Shown: positions 32,281 to 40,527 of the stretch, one piece after another | How the letters are laid out: each line of letters opens with the position of its first letter | Numbering within the stretch: position 1 is the stretch's first letter | NCBI GenBank assembly: GCA_017551515.1 | Contig: JAFZLK010000077.1 | Location: 1 to 48,505 of the forward strand | DNA from: Bacteroidales bacterium | Lineage (GTDB): Bacteria > Bacteroidota > Bacteroidia > Bacteroidales > ML635J-15 | DNA length: 48,505 nucleotides | Direction: 5' to 3' | Made by a program: the position numbers and the translations under genes | Notes under the pieces: model-generated | Databases searched by the model: none | Told to the model about the DNA's origin: nothing | The model's input: only the letters and a program-made list of their open reading frames with translations

Positions 32281-32799
32281 ATGAGAATATTTCTTGTAGG
32301 ATTTATGGGGGCAGGCAAGTCCGTAATAGGTCGGCTTCTGTCCAAATCACTCGACATTTCTTTCTACGACCTTGATTCCGAAATAGAAACAAAATACCGA
32401 ACATCGGTTTCATCAATCTTTGCAAAATACGATGAAGCATGCTTCAGAAAATTGGAAACAAATGTATTGCAATCGTTTGCTGACAATGATGATTTTGTAA
32501 TGTCGTGTGGTGGCGGAACCCCATGCTTCAATGGGAATATGGAATTGATTAACTCGCTTGGAATCACAGTGTATTTGAAACTTCCGCCCGATGTACTTGC
32601 GACAAGGATTTACAATTCGGTTAAAACCCGTCCGCTAACAGCAGAAAAATCGCAAGAGGAACTTGCCGAATATGTTGAAAAAACGCTCTGCAATCGCGAA
32701 TCATTCTATTCCATGGCAAAAATCACAATCGACTGCACAAATGTCGATAAGGACGAAATCGTTAGGCGGATTGCATCTGCTATTGCAAGATACCAATAG
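32281..32799 (+). CDS. aroK: Shikimate kinase
   Basis: 172 residues, usual length. Phosphorylates shikimate with ATP in the pathway to chorismate and aromatic amino acids. Walker A is GFMGAGKS (residues 7-14). The shikimate-binding Asp lies in FYDLDSEIE (near residue 32) and the Arg in FRKLE (near 57). The CGGGTPC loop (residues 77-83) and the lid Arg in TRPLTAE (near 117) are all present. Starts 3 nt after the preceding hypothetical gene. Confidence 0.97.
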   Translation: MRIFLVGFMGAGKSVIGRLLSKSLDISFYDLDSEIETKYRTSVSSIFAKYDEACFRKLETNVLQSFADNDDFVMSCGGGTPCFNGNMELINSLGITVYLKLPPDVLATRIYNSVKTRPLTAEKSQEELAEYVEKTLCNRESFYSMAKITIDCTNVDKDEIVRRIASAIARYQ

Positions 32800-33008
32800 A
32801 CATAAAAAAGCTATTGGCGTCCGATAAATTTGCATTGTCACAGTTTTTGCAAATTTTAAGCAAAAACATGCGCCAATGCCTCATTATTAATGTATTATAT
32901 CTACATCTATGTAACCTCTCCGAGGTTATCATAAATATAATGCCGTTGCAATATCAGTTTGACACATCAGGATTTGTGTAGGTTTGGAAAAAACTTTTGG
33001 CGGACTGC
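32800..33008. other. Intergenic region with several perfect short hairpins
   Basis: Between aroK and the convergent P5C dehydrogenase gene. An outer pair, attggcg 32813-32819 with cgccaat 32871-32877, encloses gtttttgc 32843-32850 with gcaaaaac 32860-32867 (9-nt loop). A separate hairpin, taacctc 32912-32918 with gaggtta 32922-32928, has a 3-nt loop. None is followed by a clear T-run on the plus strand, so none is a standard aroK terminator. No open frame was seen. Confidence 0.5.
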
Positions 33009-33037
33009 AAAAAAAAAGCGGAGAATAAATCTCCGCT
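33009..33037 (-). terminator. Intrinsic terminator of the P5C dehydrogenase gene
   Basis: A perfect 8-bp stem (agcggaga 33017-33024, tctccgct 33030-33037) with a 5-nt loop. On the minus strand it is followed by nine T (33017-33009). It lies 20 bp past the stop of the gene. Confidence 0.9.
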
Positions 33038-33056
33038 CATATTGAAAAAATAAATC

Positions 33057-34697
33057 TTATTTCTTCTTGTCAGCACCGAGGAAAGGATAACCATATTCTG
33101 TCGGAGGGCAGAAAGTTTCCTTTATCGAGCGAGTGCTAATCCATCTGTAGAGGTTGAGTTCGCTACCTGCCTTGTCGTTGGTACCTGATGCCCTTGCTCC
33201 ACCGAATGGCTGATTGCCAACAACTGCTCCTGTCGGCTTGTCGTTGATGTAGAAGTTACCTGCTGCATGGCGAAGTACATTTTCTGCTTCGATGATTGCG
33301 TAACGGCACTTTGCAAAGATTGAACCTGTAAGTGCGTATGGCGATGTTTCGTCGCAGAGGTGAAGAGTTTCGGTATATTTGTCGTCATCGTAAACGAAAA
33401 CGGTAATAACCGGACCGAACATTTCTTCCTGAATTGCTTCGTAATGCGGGTCGGTTGTAACGATGATGGTCGGATCGATGAAGTAACCAACCTTCTTGTC
33501 GTATGTTCCACCGAGAACGATTTTTGCTTTGCGCGACTTCTTAGCCCTATCGATGTAACCAGCAATCTTGTCGAACGATTCTTCGTCGATAACTGCGTTT
33601 ACGAAGTTTGTGAAGTCGAATACATCACCAACCTTCACGGTCTTCATCATTTCCTTTACATTCTTCAAGGTTTCATCCCACAACGACTTTGGAATGTATG
33701 CACGTGAAGCTGCCGAGCACTTCTGTCCCTGGAATTCGAATGCACCGCGTACGATTGCAACTGCGAGTTCTCTTGGGTCAGCCGACTTGTGAGCAAAGAT
33801 GAAGTCCTTACCGCCAGTTTCGCCGACAATCTTTGGATATGTGTTGTACTTGTCAATGTTGTCACCAATCTGCTTCCAGAATGCCTTGAAAGTAGATGTG
33901 CTTCCTGTGAAGTGAATACCTGCAAGGTGCGGTGAAGTGAAAGCTACACTGCTGATAACCGAACCCTTGCCTGGGAGGAAGTTGATAACGCCGTCTGGCA
34001 AACCTGCTTCCTGGAAAATCTTCATAAGGTAGTAGTTGGAAAGGATAGCGGTGGTAGCCGGCTTCCAAATAGTTACATTACCCATCAATACTGGCGAAAT
34101 GTTGAGGTTGCAAGCGATTGATGTGAAGTTGAATGGAGTGATTGCGTAAACAAATCCTTCCATTGCGCGGTATTCGTTGCGGTTGAGCACCGAATTGTCG
34201 GAGATTGGCTGCTGAGCGTAAATTTTCGATGCGAAGTATGAGTTGAAGCGGAGGAAGTCGATAGTTTCCTGTGCGCTGTCGATTTCTGCCTGCATCGGGT
34301 TCTTGCCCTGACCGAGCATTGTAGCTGCGTTGATGACATATCTGTACTTCTTTGAAAGAAGTTCGCCGATACGCATCATGATGGAAGCGCGTTCAATCCA
34401 TGGGGTGTCTTCCCACTGCTTCTTTGCTGCCAATGCAGCATCGATAGCCATCTGTACTTCCTTCTTGCCAACCTTGTGGTACTTTGCCAAAACATGCTTG
34501 TGATTGGTAGGCATTACAACCTTACCCATGTCACCGGTCTTAACTTCCTTACCACCAATGATGCAAGGAATTTCGATGCACTGGTTGAACTGACGTTCAA
34601 GTTCTTCTTTCAATAATTGTCTTTCTGGTGTTCCGGGTGCGTAAGAGAATCCCGGTTCGTTCTTCGGCTCTCTGAATGAAAATAATGCGTTATTCAT
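33057..34697 (-). CDS. pruA: L-glutamate gamma-semialdehyde (1-pyrroline-5-carboxylate) dehydrogenase
   Basis: 546 residues from the ATG at 34697. Oxidises glutamate semialdehyde/P5C to glutamate with NAD+, the last step of proline and arginine catabolism. Aldehyde-dehydrogenase motifs: the P5CDH-type N-terminus (FREPKNEPGFSYAPGTPER), AITPFNFTSIACNLNISP, TIWKPA, HFTGST, the general base in VGETGGKDF (near residue 295), and the catalytic Cys in FQGQKCSAASR (near residue 330). Near the C-terminus, EEMFGPV and NQPFGGARASGTNDKAG are typical of the long, mitochondrial-like P5CDH group. A TTG 36 nt upstream lies in the promoter box and was rejected as start. Monocistronic, with its own promoter and terminator. 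No proline dehydrogenase gene is in the window. Confidence 0.95.
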   Translation of the reverse strand: MNNALFSFREPKNEPGFSYAPGTPERQLLKEELERQFNQCIEIPCIIGGKEVKTGDMGKVVMPTNHKHVLAKYHKVGKKEVQMAIDAALAAKKQWEDTPWIERASIMMRIGELLSKKYRYVINAATMLGQGKNPMQAEIDSAQETIDFLRFNSYFASKIYAQQPISDNSVLNRNEYRAMEGFVYAITPFNFTSIACNLNISPVLMGNVTIWKPATTAILSNYYLMKIFQEAGLPDGVINFLPGKGSVISSVAFTSPHLAGIHFTGSTSTFKAFWKQIGDNIDKYNTYPKIVGETGGKDFIFAHKSADPRELAVAIVRGAFEFQGQKCSAASRAYIPKSLWDETLKNVKEMMKTVKVGDVFDFTNFVNAVIDEESFDKIAGYIDRAKKSRKAKIVLGGTYDKKVGYFIDPTIIVTTDPHYEAIQEEMFGPVITVFVYDDDKYTETLHLCDETSPYALTGSIFAKCRYAIIEAENVLRHAAGNFYINDKPTGAVVGNQPFGGARASGTNDKAGSELNLYRWISTRSIKETFCPPTEYGYPFLGADKKK

Positions 34698-34730
34698 AAT
34701 TAATAATTTTGTTTTATTATTTTTGATTTG

Positions 34731-34738
34731 CAAACCTA
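34731..34738 (-). promoter_or_regulatory. Promoter -7 box of the P5C dehydrogenase gene
   Basis: The minus strand reads TAGGTTTG, an exact TAnnTTTG match 33 nt upstream of the ATG at 34697. It overlaps the in-frame TTG at 34733, ruling that codon out as the start. Confidence 0.6.
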
Positions 34739-34789
34739 CATAAAATTTCTGATTTATGTATCAGGAGAGTGAAAAAAAGTTTTTATGCC

Positions 34790-34986
34790 TTCGGCGTTTC
34801 TATGGCTAAAGCCGTTTCTCGCTACGCTGTTTCTGAGTTTCTGTGGCTTCACCAGTTTCTAGTTGCTTGAAAAACGGCAGACACGAAATGTATATAGAAA
34901 ATATCCTTATATTCTTGCCTTCGGGAGTACAAATCCCGAAGGACAAGATACACAACCAGAAACTTAAAAACCAGAAATTAGAAACC
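34790..34986. repeat. 'gtttct' palindrome array with inverted counterpart
   Basis: On the plus strand gtttct occurs at 34796, 34814, 34829, 34837 and 34855. Most copies are separated by short palindromic or near-palindromic words: gccttcggc just before the first, then ggctaaagcc, cgctacgct and gtggcttcac. At 34954-34986 the inverted words ccagaaac, ccagaaatt and agaaac appear, so the whole region could fold on itself. The same word family occurs at 23580-23617, and a degenerate one at about 41510-41536. It lies between the esterase gene end and the P5C dehydrogenase promoter. Confidence 0.65.
34913..34948. other. Strong hairpin, possible transcription end of the efp operon
   Basis: tcttgccttcggga pairs with tcccgaagg-a-caaga: nine perfect pairs, one bulged A, five more pairs and a 7-nt loop. 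It lies about 50 bp past the stop of the esterase gene, inside the gtttct repeat region. There is no T-run on either side, so a role as terminator or RNA 3'-end stabiliser is only a suggestion. Confidence 0.5.
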
Positions 34987-34998
34987 GATCTTTCAATT

Positions 34999-35922
34999 CT
35001 AGTACAAGTCCGATGGTTTTGCACTGCCGAACTTGAGGCGTTCGATGGTAGGGTCGTTGATAAGATCGTCGCGCTTGATTTTTACTCCACGAACTATGTA
35101 GTTATCAATGAACCACATCGATTTGTCGAAATCGTAAAGGATACGGACAGCAACCTCGTGACCAAGGTCTTCGTAGCGCACAAAATAATACGGATAATCC
35201 TTTTTCTTGAACTGTGGAACAATCTTGCTACTGCCGATGAATCCTATATTGAACAGCTTTATCTGCTTGTATGTCACTAGCCTATCGGCTGTTCCGTGAA
35301 GGAACATTGTCGGTGCTGGTGGCTGATAGCGATACTTCACTTTTCCCTTTTTGGAATATATTGCACCAGCAAACGACATCACACCTGCATAGCGGAAACC
35401 TTCGGGCAAGATTTGTCCTAACTTGGTACGGTTGCAAAGCTCGTAGTCGGCCTGCAAAACAGTTATCGCACCCGCACTCGAACCTGCAAGTATAATCTTA
35501 CGACTATCAATCTGCAATTCCTTCTCGTGTTCAATCAAGTATTTTGTTGCTGTAAGAAGGTCCTCTGCTGCCATAGATATTGCATCTTCCAACGGCTTGC
35601 GGTTTACCGGACTAATATTTTTCGCACCTTTCAGGCCTAACCTATAATCGATTGCCACTACATTGAAACTACTGTCGACCAACCTCTCGTAATATGGCAG
35701 GTAATACCCTTCGTTACGCGCTCCACTGATAAATCCGCCACCAAACACAAATACAACGGTGTAATTTTCAGCCGAGTTGGCAGATTTGTAGAAATCTAAG
35801 TAAAGCGAACTGTCGCGCTTTGCAAATTCGTAGGTTGCCGTAGGTTTTATCTGTGCATTTGAGCATAATGTTGCAACTATTGCAAAAAAACTCAGTACTA
35901 ATGTCTTAATTGTAGTATGCAT
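34999..35922 (-). CDS. Secreted alpha/beta hydrolase (BD-FAE-like esterase)
   Basis: 307 residues. The signal peptide (MHTTIKTLVLSFFAIVATLC) is cut near SNA-Q. The mature protein has an alpha/beta-hydrolase core: the oxyanion loop FVFGGGFISGA near residues 57-67, the nucleophile elbow AGSSAGAIT (Ser near residue 149), the acid in HGTADRLV (near 213) and the base in DLGHEV (near 254). In carboxylesterases the oxyanion loop is usually HGGG; here the His is replaced by Phe, as in some secreted members. Substrate unknown, probably an ester in the periplasm or outside. Last gene of the presumed efp operon, 15 nt after yraN. Confidence 0.85.
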   Translation of the reverse strand: MHTTIKTLVLSFFAIVATLCSNAQIKPTATYEFAKRDSSLYLDFYKSANSAENYTVVFVFGGGFISGARNEGYYLPYYERLVDSSFNVVAIDYRLGLKGAKNISPVNRKPLEDAISMAAEDLLTATKYLIEHEKELQIDSRKIILAGSSAGAITVLQADYELCNRTKLGQILPEGFRYAGVMSFAGAIYSKKGKVKYRYQPPAPTMFLHGTADRLVTYKQIKLFNIGFIGSSKIVPQFKKKDYPYYFVRYEDLGHEVAVRILYDFDKSMWFIDNYIVRGVKIKRDDLINDPTIERLKFGSAKPSDLY

Positions 35923-35937
35923 CTGTTTTTGTATTTA

Positions 35938-36294
35938 TTATGAAAAGAAAACATTCTCTATATGTTCAACCTTGTACTCGTCGCCTATGACAAAAATAAC
36001 TATTGCATCGAAACGAATCTCACATTTTGTGTTAGATTGCCGTGCGTACGCATCTGCAGCTTCGACAAGGAATTTTGTCTTGTTTGGAGTAATGAAATCG
36101 GACACTCCGCCGAATTGCTCCGAACTGCGGGTTTTCACTTCGACTATCGCCAATATGTCATCTTTTTTCGCAATTATATCTATCTCTTTATGTTTGAACC
36201 TCCACTGGCGTTCCAAAATTTTGTAGCCTTCCGAAACTAGTCGCTTTGCGGCTATGTTTTCGCCAAGTTTTCCGAGTTCGTTGTGAGCAGCCAT
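35938..36294 (-). CDS. yraN: YraN family (UPF0102) endonuclease-like protein
   Basis: 118 residues, typical length. A small restriction-endonuclease-like fold with the family pattern: LGKLGENIAAKRLVSEGYKI at the start, WRFKHKEIDIIAKKDD and LAIVEVKTRSSEQFGG. The E-x-D-x(n)-EVK catalytic-type residues are visible (Glu in KEIDII, Asp, and EVK). Actual function is unknown, possibly DNA repair or recombination. It lies 4 nt after the wzy-like gene stop and 15 nt before the esterase gene. Confidence 0.93.
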   Translation of the reverse strand: MAAHNELGKLGENIAAKRLVSEGYKILERQWRFKHKEIDIIAKKDDILAIVEVKTRSSEQFGGVSDFITPNKTKFLVEAADAYARQSNTKCEIRFDAIVIFVIGDEYKVEHIENVFFS

Positions 36295-36298
36295 TGCT

Positions 36299-37789
36299 TT
36301 ATTCTTTTGCTTTGTCTTCCAACTCTTTCTTATCTTCTTTTATATAATAGAGATCAATCGACACTATCATTGCAGCAAATCCCCAGAACGGTACCGCGAT
36401 CTTATCTATGTCGAGGAAGTTATTGAGCGTGCCATGTATGAAATATGTGACAAGTCCGCATAACGCCGATGCCACTATTAACTTCAGTTTTTTGTCCTTC
36501 AAGCGATGGTAGGTGCGTGTTCCCGTAATGTATATTATGATGCACACCAACATGTAGTTCAGCATTCCGAGCAGTCCCGATTCCGCCAACGAGCCAAGGT
36601 AGTCGCTGTGCGCGTTGCCTCCGTCACCGGCATTGGTACTGATGATAGTTTTTTCGTCGGAACGCTGGTATGGCGCATACTTGAACTGATAGGTTCCCGG
36701 TCCCCAGCCAAATACAGGCTTTTCCTTGAACATTCTTATGGCACAGTTCCACCGGTTTATTCTTTCAAGGTTCGAAGCATCCGACGTTATGTTACTTATT
36801 GACTTTATATGCTTGGAAAAGTCGGTTGAGGATTCAACCTTGTTGCCTTCCATTTCAATCAAAATCTTGTCTTGCAAAAAAACAAATCCACCTATGCCTA
36901 TAATTATTAACGCAAAAATTAACTTATTGCTTATTCTTAATTTCAAAATCAGGAACATAGCCACCGCTCCTACAAGACTTATCCATGCTGCTCTTGTGTA
37001 TGAGAATATCAGTCCCGTAACGAAAATGCCCAGCAGAATTGCAGAAACTATTCTCCACTTCCAATTTATTTCCCTATTCAAGGTGAAACCCAATAGGAAT
37101 GGCAGGAACATTGCAATTGCCGCCCCGTACGATGTATGGTCGTTGAAGAATGGATTCATTATTCCGTTGCCCACATGCTGGTCGAAATTGTATGCCGAAT
37201 GTTTTACAAGTGTAAGTATTATAAGTACGGCAAAAGGAATCATATACAGGAAAAAGAATCTGTATATATTCTTTTCGTTTTTGAACAAAAGTATTCCGAG
37301 AAAAAAGAACGGCAGAATGAACCACAGCGAAGCCAGCCAGCTCTTGAGCGACACAAGCGGCATTGTGCTTGTACATACAGTGACAAGATGCCAAAGAATG
37401 TATATTATTATCATTACCGACAACGGATGTTTTAGTATTTTACGGTCGTACTTGTGCTCAATTAGCAGTTTGAGTATAAAAATGAACATTACTCCCACAA
37501 ATAACGGCTCGGTAGGTATGTCAATGTTGAATCCGAGGTCGGGATAGAACTCCTTTAGCGGAATAGAGAAAGGTATGCACATTACCGAAAACAGTAATAT
37601 TTTGTCGAGAGCAAAAAACATTGCAGCAATGATAAGTAGAGCAACAGGAAGCAAGTTGAATGCTACAGTCTGGTACTTTGCAATCATAAAACAGTCGGCA
37701 ATGATAAATACGGCTGCAATCGCATAAAACGCTATTATTTTTGCCTTGCGTGTCAACTTATTCTTCCTTTGGTTTTCTACAACCTTCAA
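36299..37789 (-). CDS. O-antigen ligase / polymerase-like membrane protein (Wzy/WaaL family)
   Basis: 496 residues if started at the TTG at 37789, with about 11-12 hydrophobic segments. The large periplasmic loop and the C-terminal motif RINRWNCAIRMFKEKPVFGWGPGTY, then GNAHSDYLGSLAESGLLG, mark the O-antigen_lig family (Wzy polymerases and WaaL ligases), which act on lipid-linked surface polysaccharide in the inner membrane. The longer start overlaps the upstream wzz-like gene by 32 nt. A TTG at 37756, 1 nt after that gene's stop, would give 485 residues and an N-terminus of LTRKAKIIAFY; I cannot decide between them. The first ATG falls inside the first membrane segment and is unlikely. Two Wzz-like genes precede it, which fits a polymerase role. 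Confidence 0.88.
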   Translation of the reverse strand: MKVVENQRKNKLTRKAKIIAFYAIAAVFIIADCFMIAKYQTVAFNLLPVALLIIAAMFFALDKILLFSVMCIPFSIPLKEFYPDLGFNIDIPTEPLFVGVMFIFILKLLIEHKYDRKILKHPLSVMIIIYILWHLVTVCTSTMPLVSLKSWLASLWFILPFFFLGILLFKNEKNIYRFFFLYMIPFAVLIILTLVKHSAYNFDQHVGNGIMNPFFNDHTSYGAAIAMFLPFLLGFTLNREINWKWRIVSAILLGIFVTGLIFSYTRAAWISLVGAVAMFLILKLRISNKLIFALIIIGIGGFVFLQDKILIEMEGNKVESSTDFSKHIKSISNITSDASNLERINRWNCAIRMFKEKPVFGWGPGTYQFKYAPYQRSDEKTIISTNAGDGGNAHSDYLGSLAESGLLGMLNYMLVCIIIYITGTRTYHRLKDKKLKLIVASALCGLVTYFIHGTLNNFLDIDKIAVPFWGFAAMIVSIDLYYIKEDKKELEDKAKE

Positions 37790-38693
37790 TTATTGAAGCT
37801 ATTATTATTCCTATCAAACCGCTCCCAAGTGCCGAAAGCAATGCCATCAACCAACGTATAGGATAAAATTTCTTGTCTGCTGGATGTGGTCTTGACACAA
37901 CATTAGAAAAAGTCTGTTTTTTATTCATGTCTCGACGAGCTTCTTCGCACACTTCCAGATCTTTGTTATATCTATGTATCGTACTCAACAAAAGCGAATC
38001 TGTTTTTCTGAATTCTGCTCCATACTCCTGCCAGTTCTTGATAATGGTGCTTGCTTCGCCAGCATTTTTGCCTTGAGCCAAAGCTTCACTGTAAGCCCTT
38101 GTCTGAGATGTAATGTCAATAAGACCATACTCTGTTCCAAATTTTTTCAATATGGAAGAAAGACTGTCAATCACATGCTCTTTTTCCTTTGCCGATTCCG
38201 TATATATCTCCAACAACTCGGCAGATTGCAACGAAACCATTTTTTGCGATAAATTATCGTAGCATTCGATTATCGAATTCACCATATCAGCTGCCGTCTG
38301 AGGGTCTTCGTCACATACAATTATCCTTATTGCATCATTCTGCGTTCTCTCTATTCTCACATTGTCGGAATAGTATTCTATCATTTTTGCCAATGCCCCA
38401 CTTCCTGTTGAGTCTAAATCATAATGAGAATAAAGGTCATACTTCTCTATTATCTGGAACATTATATCATCGGAATTAAGGATTTCCATTGCCTGTTCCG
38501 ATTCAGATTCGTTAGATAGACAAATTACGTTTGCAGGATATATTATTGCATACGATTTAAATTTGGGTGGAATAAAAAAAGGTGATGAAAAAACAATTGC
38601 AAGAACCGCAGAAACAACCATTATTGATAATATGTACCATTTCCATTTCGATATCACATCGAGAATGTTTCTTGTCTTGAAATATCCTTCCAT
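37758..38693 (-). CDS. Wzz-like chain-length determinant (first paralog upstream of the polymerase)
   Basis: 311 residues from the ATG at 38693. Two membrane segments, one near the N-terminus (WYILSIMVVSAVLAIVF) and one near the C-terminus (WLMALLSALGSGLIGIIIASI), flank a coiled periplasmic part, the layout of polysaccharide co-polymerases. The PIRWLMALLSA motif before the second membrane helix matches Wzz proteins. It is a clear paralog of the adjacent gene at 38739-39773: both share YPAN, a 'S-DI-x-x-x-I-x-EKY-L' motif, SQT-x-x-YSE and KK-x-YPIRWL. No kinase domain, so not a Wzc type. An upstream TTG (38711) was passed over in favour of the ATG. Confidence 0.88.
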   Translation of the reverse strand: MEGYFKTRNILDVISKWKWYILSIMVVSAVLAIVFSSPFFIPPKFKSYAIIYPANVICLSNESESEQAMEILNSDDIMFQIIEKYDLYSHYDLDSTGSGALAKMIEYYSDNVRIERTQNDAIRIIVCDEDPQTAADMVNSIIECYDNLSQKMVSLQSAELLEIYTESAKEKEHVIDSLSSILKKFGTEYGLIDITSQTRAYSEALAQGKNAGEASTIIKNWQEYGAEFRKTDSLLLSTIHRYNKDLEVCEEARRDMNKKQTFSNVVSRPHPADKKFYPIRWLMALLSALGSGLIGIIIASIIEGCRKPKEE

Positions 38694-38738
38694 TGTTTCG
38701 TAATTTGGCAATATAATGTTAAAAAGGAAAACCTCTTT

Positions 38739-39773
38739 TCAACTATCTTTGTTCGTTGACAAATTATTTATATCTTTTTTTTTGAAAGTTTCAATTGCAG
38801 CAAATACAATTAAAGCCAGCAAAAATGTCGCAAGCACACTAGTCAGTACAATTAGCCAGCGTATAGGATACGATTTCTTTTCTGCCTTTTCCGCCTTATT
38901 GACAATAAAAGCATTGGGCAAATCCTGATCTAATTCTATTTTTGCTTCTCTATATTTATTTTTACGCAATGTCAGAATCTGAACTTCCTCTTTCAACTGG
39001 GTAGTTAGCATTGTGTGCGCACCGCCATATTTTGCAAGAGTGTCGAGTTTCGACTTCAGCTCGTTTGTCTTGTTTGTGTTCCCGCTTGCAAGCGCAATTG
39101 CATACTGCTCGCTGTACATTTCGGTCTGCGATTTAACCTCTATCACCCCGAGTGCGCCTAGTTTTTCAATGGAGTCGCTTATGTTCTTAACAAGAGCTTC
39201 CTGCTCAAGCATCTCATTCTCAACTATTTTAAGAGCTTTGTATGCCCTTTCGCGCTGCATACGCGAATAAACTGTGTCGAGCAAATACGAAATATCATTT
39301 GCTATCAATGCCGCTGTATCCGGACTTTCGTCTAGCACCTCAATTTTCACCGAGGTGTATTCGGTACGGGAGAATTTCACATTGTCATCATACTTTTTGT
39401 ATAACTTTGTGTACAAGTACTTTGTATCAGGATCAATTCGATAATGCTCGATAAGATTGTATTTTTCTACGATTCGGTTTCTGATATCATTTGACTGGAG
39501 CATTTGCATCATCTGTTCAACCTCTTCGTTTTCTCCCAATTGCAACAAACCTCTTTCCGTATTCATGTCGGTGGCAAGAGTCTGCGAAACAGAAGTTGAA
39601 TTGGCAGGATACAACACAACCGTTGACTTGTATCTTTCTGGAATACAAAAACTTACAACAACGGAGGCTACGAGTGCCACACTACATACAATCAACAGAT
39701 GTTTCCACCTCTTTAATATAAGAAGCAGAACATCTGATGCATTGAATTCTTTTTTTTCGTCTGATTCGTACAT
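38739..39773 (-). CDS. Wzz-like chain-length determinant (second paralog)
   Basis: 344 residues from the ATG at 39773; a TTG two codons upstream is the alternative. The first membrane segment (HLLIVCSVALVASVVVSFC) and a C-terminal one (WLIVLTSVLATFLLALIVFA) bracket about 260 periplasmic residues with long coiled-coil stretches (ENEMLEQEALVKNISDSIEK). The pre-membrane motif SYPIRWL matches Wzz. It probably sets polysaccharide chain length together with its downstream paralog and the Wzy-like protein. It starts 15 nt after the efp stop and has no promoter of its own that I can see. Confidence 0.88.
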   Translation of the reverse strand: MYESDEKKEFNASDVLLLILKRWKHLLIVCSVALVASVVVSFCIPERYKSTVVLYPANSTSVSQTLATDMNTERGLLQLGENEEVEQMMQMLQSNDIRNRIVEKYNLIEHYRIDPDTKYLYTKLYKKYDDNVKFSRTEYTSVKIEVLDESPDTAALIANDISYLLDTVYSRMQRERAYKALKIVENEMLEQEALVKNISDSIEKLGALGVIEVKSQTEMYSEQYAIALASGNTNKTNELKSKLDTLAKYGGAHTMLTTQLKEEVQILTLRKNKYREAKIELDQDLPNAFIVNKAEKAEKKSYPIRWLIVLTSVLATFLLALIVFAAIETFKKKDINNLSTNKDS

Positions 39774-39788
39774 TTTCAAACTAAAAAA

Positions 39789-40352
39789 TTATTTTGCTCT
39801 TTCTGAATATTCCTTGGTTCGAGTATCAACCTTAATTTTTTCACCTATTTCAATGAACAACGGTACCATAACCTGAGCACCAGTATCGATTGTTGCAGGC
39901 TTAAGTGCATTTGTTGTGGTATCACCTTTCAAACCCGGCTCTGTATATGTTACGGTTGCCTCGATGAATGGCGGAAGTTCGCATGAAAGCGGGGTTTCGG
40001 TTTCTGCATGTACAACGACTTCCACATCCTGACCTTCTTTCAAAAATTCTACACCGTCGATAACATCTTCGGGAATAGCTATCTGCTCGAAAGTCTCCAT
40101 GTGCATGAAGTTGTAGCCCATATCGTCCTTATATACAAACTGATACGGACGACGTTCTATTCTTACTGGGGTTATTGATGCTCCCGAGTTGAAAGTCTTG
40201 TCGATGGTTCTGCCGTTTTCTAGACTTTTGAGCTTGGTACGGACGAATGCTCCGCCTTTGCCTGGTTTTACATGTTGAAAATCAACCACTAGGTATAGCT
40301 TTCCTTCAAGTTCCATTGCTAAACCTTTTCTAATGTCTGCTGTTGTTGCCAT
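39789..40352 (-). CDS. efp: Translation elongation factor P
   Basis: 187 residues, usual length. EF-P relieves ribosome stalling at polyproline. The N-terminal domain carries the loop VKPGKGGAF, whose Lys (near residue 32) is the position modified in other bacteria. The middle domain has [24 protein letters not shown]. The C-terminal OB domain contains [35 protein letters not shown], the family signature (given here as residues about 137-171). It has its own promoter and is followed after 15 nt by the first wzz-like gene. Expression of the polysaccharide genes may therefore depend on the efp promoter. Confidence 0.98.
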   Translation of the reverse strand: MATTADIRKGLAMELEGKLYLVVDFQHVKPGKGGAFVRTKLKSLENGRTIDKTFNSGASITPVRIERRPYQFVYKDDMGYNFMHMETFEQIAIPEDVIDGVEFLKEGQDVEVVVHAETETPLSCELPPFIEATVTYTEPGLKGDTTTNALKPATIDTGAQVMVPLFIEIGEKIKVDTRTKEYSERAK

Positions 40353-40376
40353 ATATACTTTTCTTTAATTTGAGCG

Positions 40377-40384
40377 CAAAGATA
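40377..40384 (-). promoter_or_regulatory. Promoter -7 box of the efp operon
   Basis: The minus strand reads TATCTTTG, 24 nt upstream of the efp ATG, matching TAnnTTTG. It appears to be the only promoter for the chain efp to the esterase gene. Confidence 0.65.
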
Positions 40385-40473
40385 ATCACTTTTATTTTTT
40401 TGTAAGCAAATTATGCGCATTTATTGAAAATTTTTACCTCTTAGAAATAGCAAACGGCTGAGAAAATTTTTTA

Positions 40474-40505
40474 TTGTTTATCCCCGAAAATAAACTGTAA
40501 TTTTG
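40474..40505 (+). promoter_or_regulatory. Promoter (-33 and -7) of the PflX-like gene
   Basis: A TTG (40474-40476), a 21-nt spacer and TAATTTTG (40498-40505) fit the Bacteroidetes consensus. The box ends 22 nt before the ATG at 40528. Confidence 0.65.
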
Positions 40506-40527
40506 CATTTAGCAAATAATAAACGAA

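Noticed and set aside
34999..35280. Plus-strand 145-codon frame at 34843-35280 that overlaps the esterase 3' end.
   Set aside because: It begins in the gtttct repeat region, has no promoter box and reads antisense through the esterase gene.
36506..37547. Plus-strand frames up to 273 codons opposite the Wzy-like gene.
   Set aside because: They are the complement of hydrophobic membrane segments, have no recognisable domain and no promoter.
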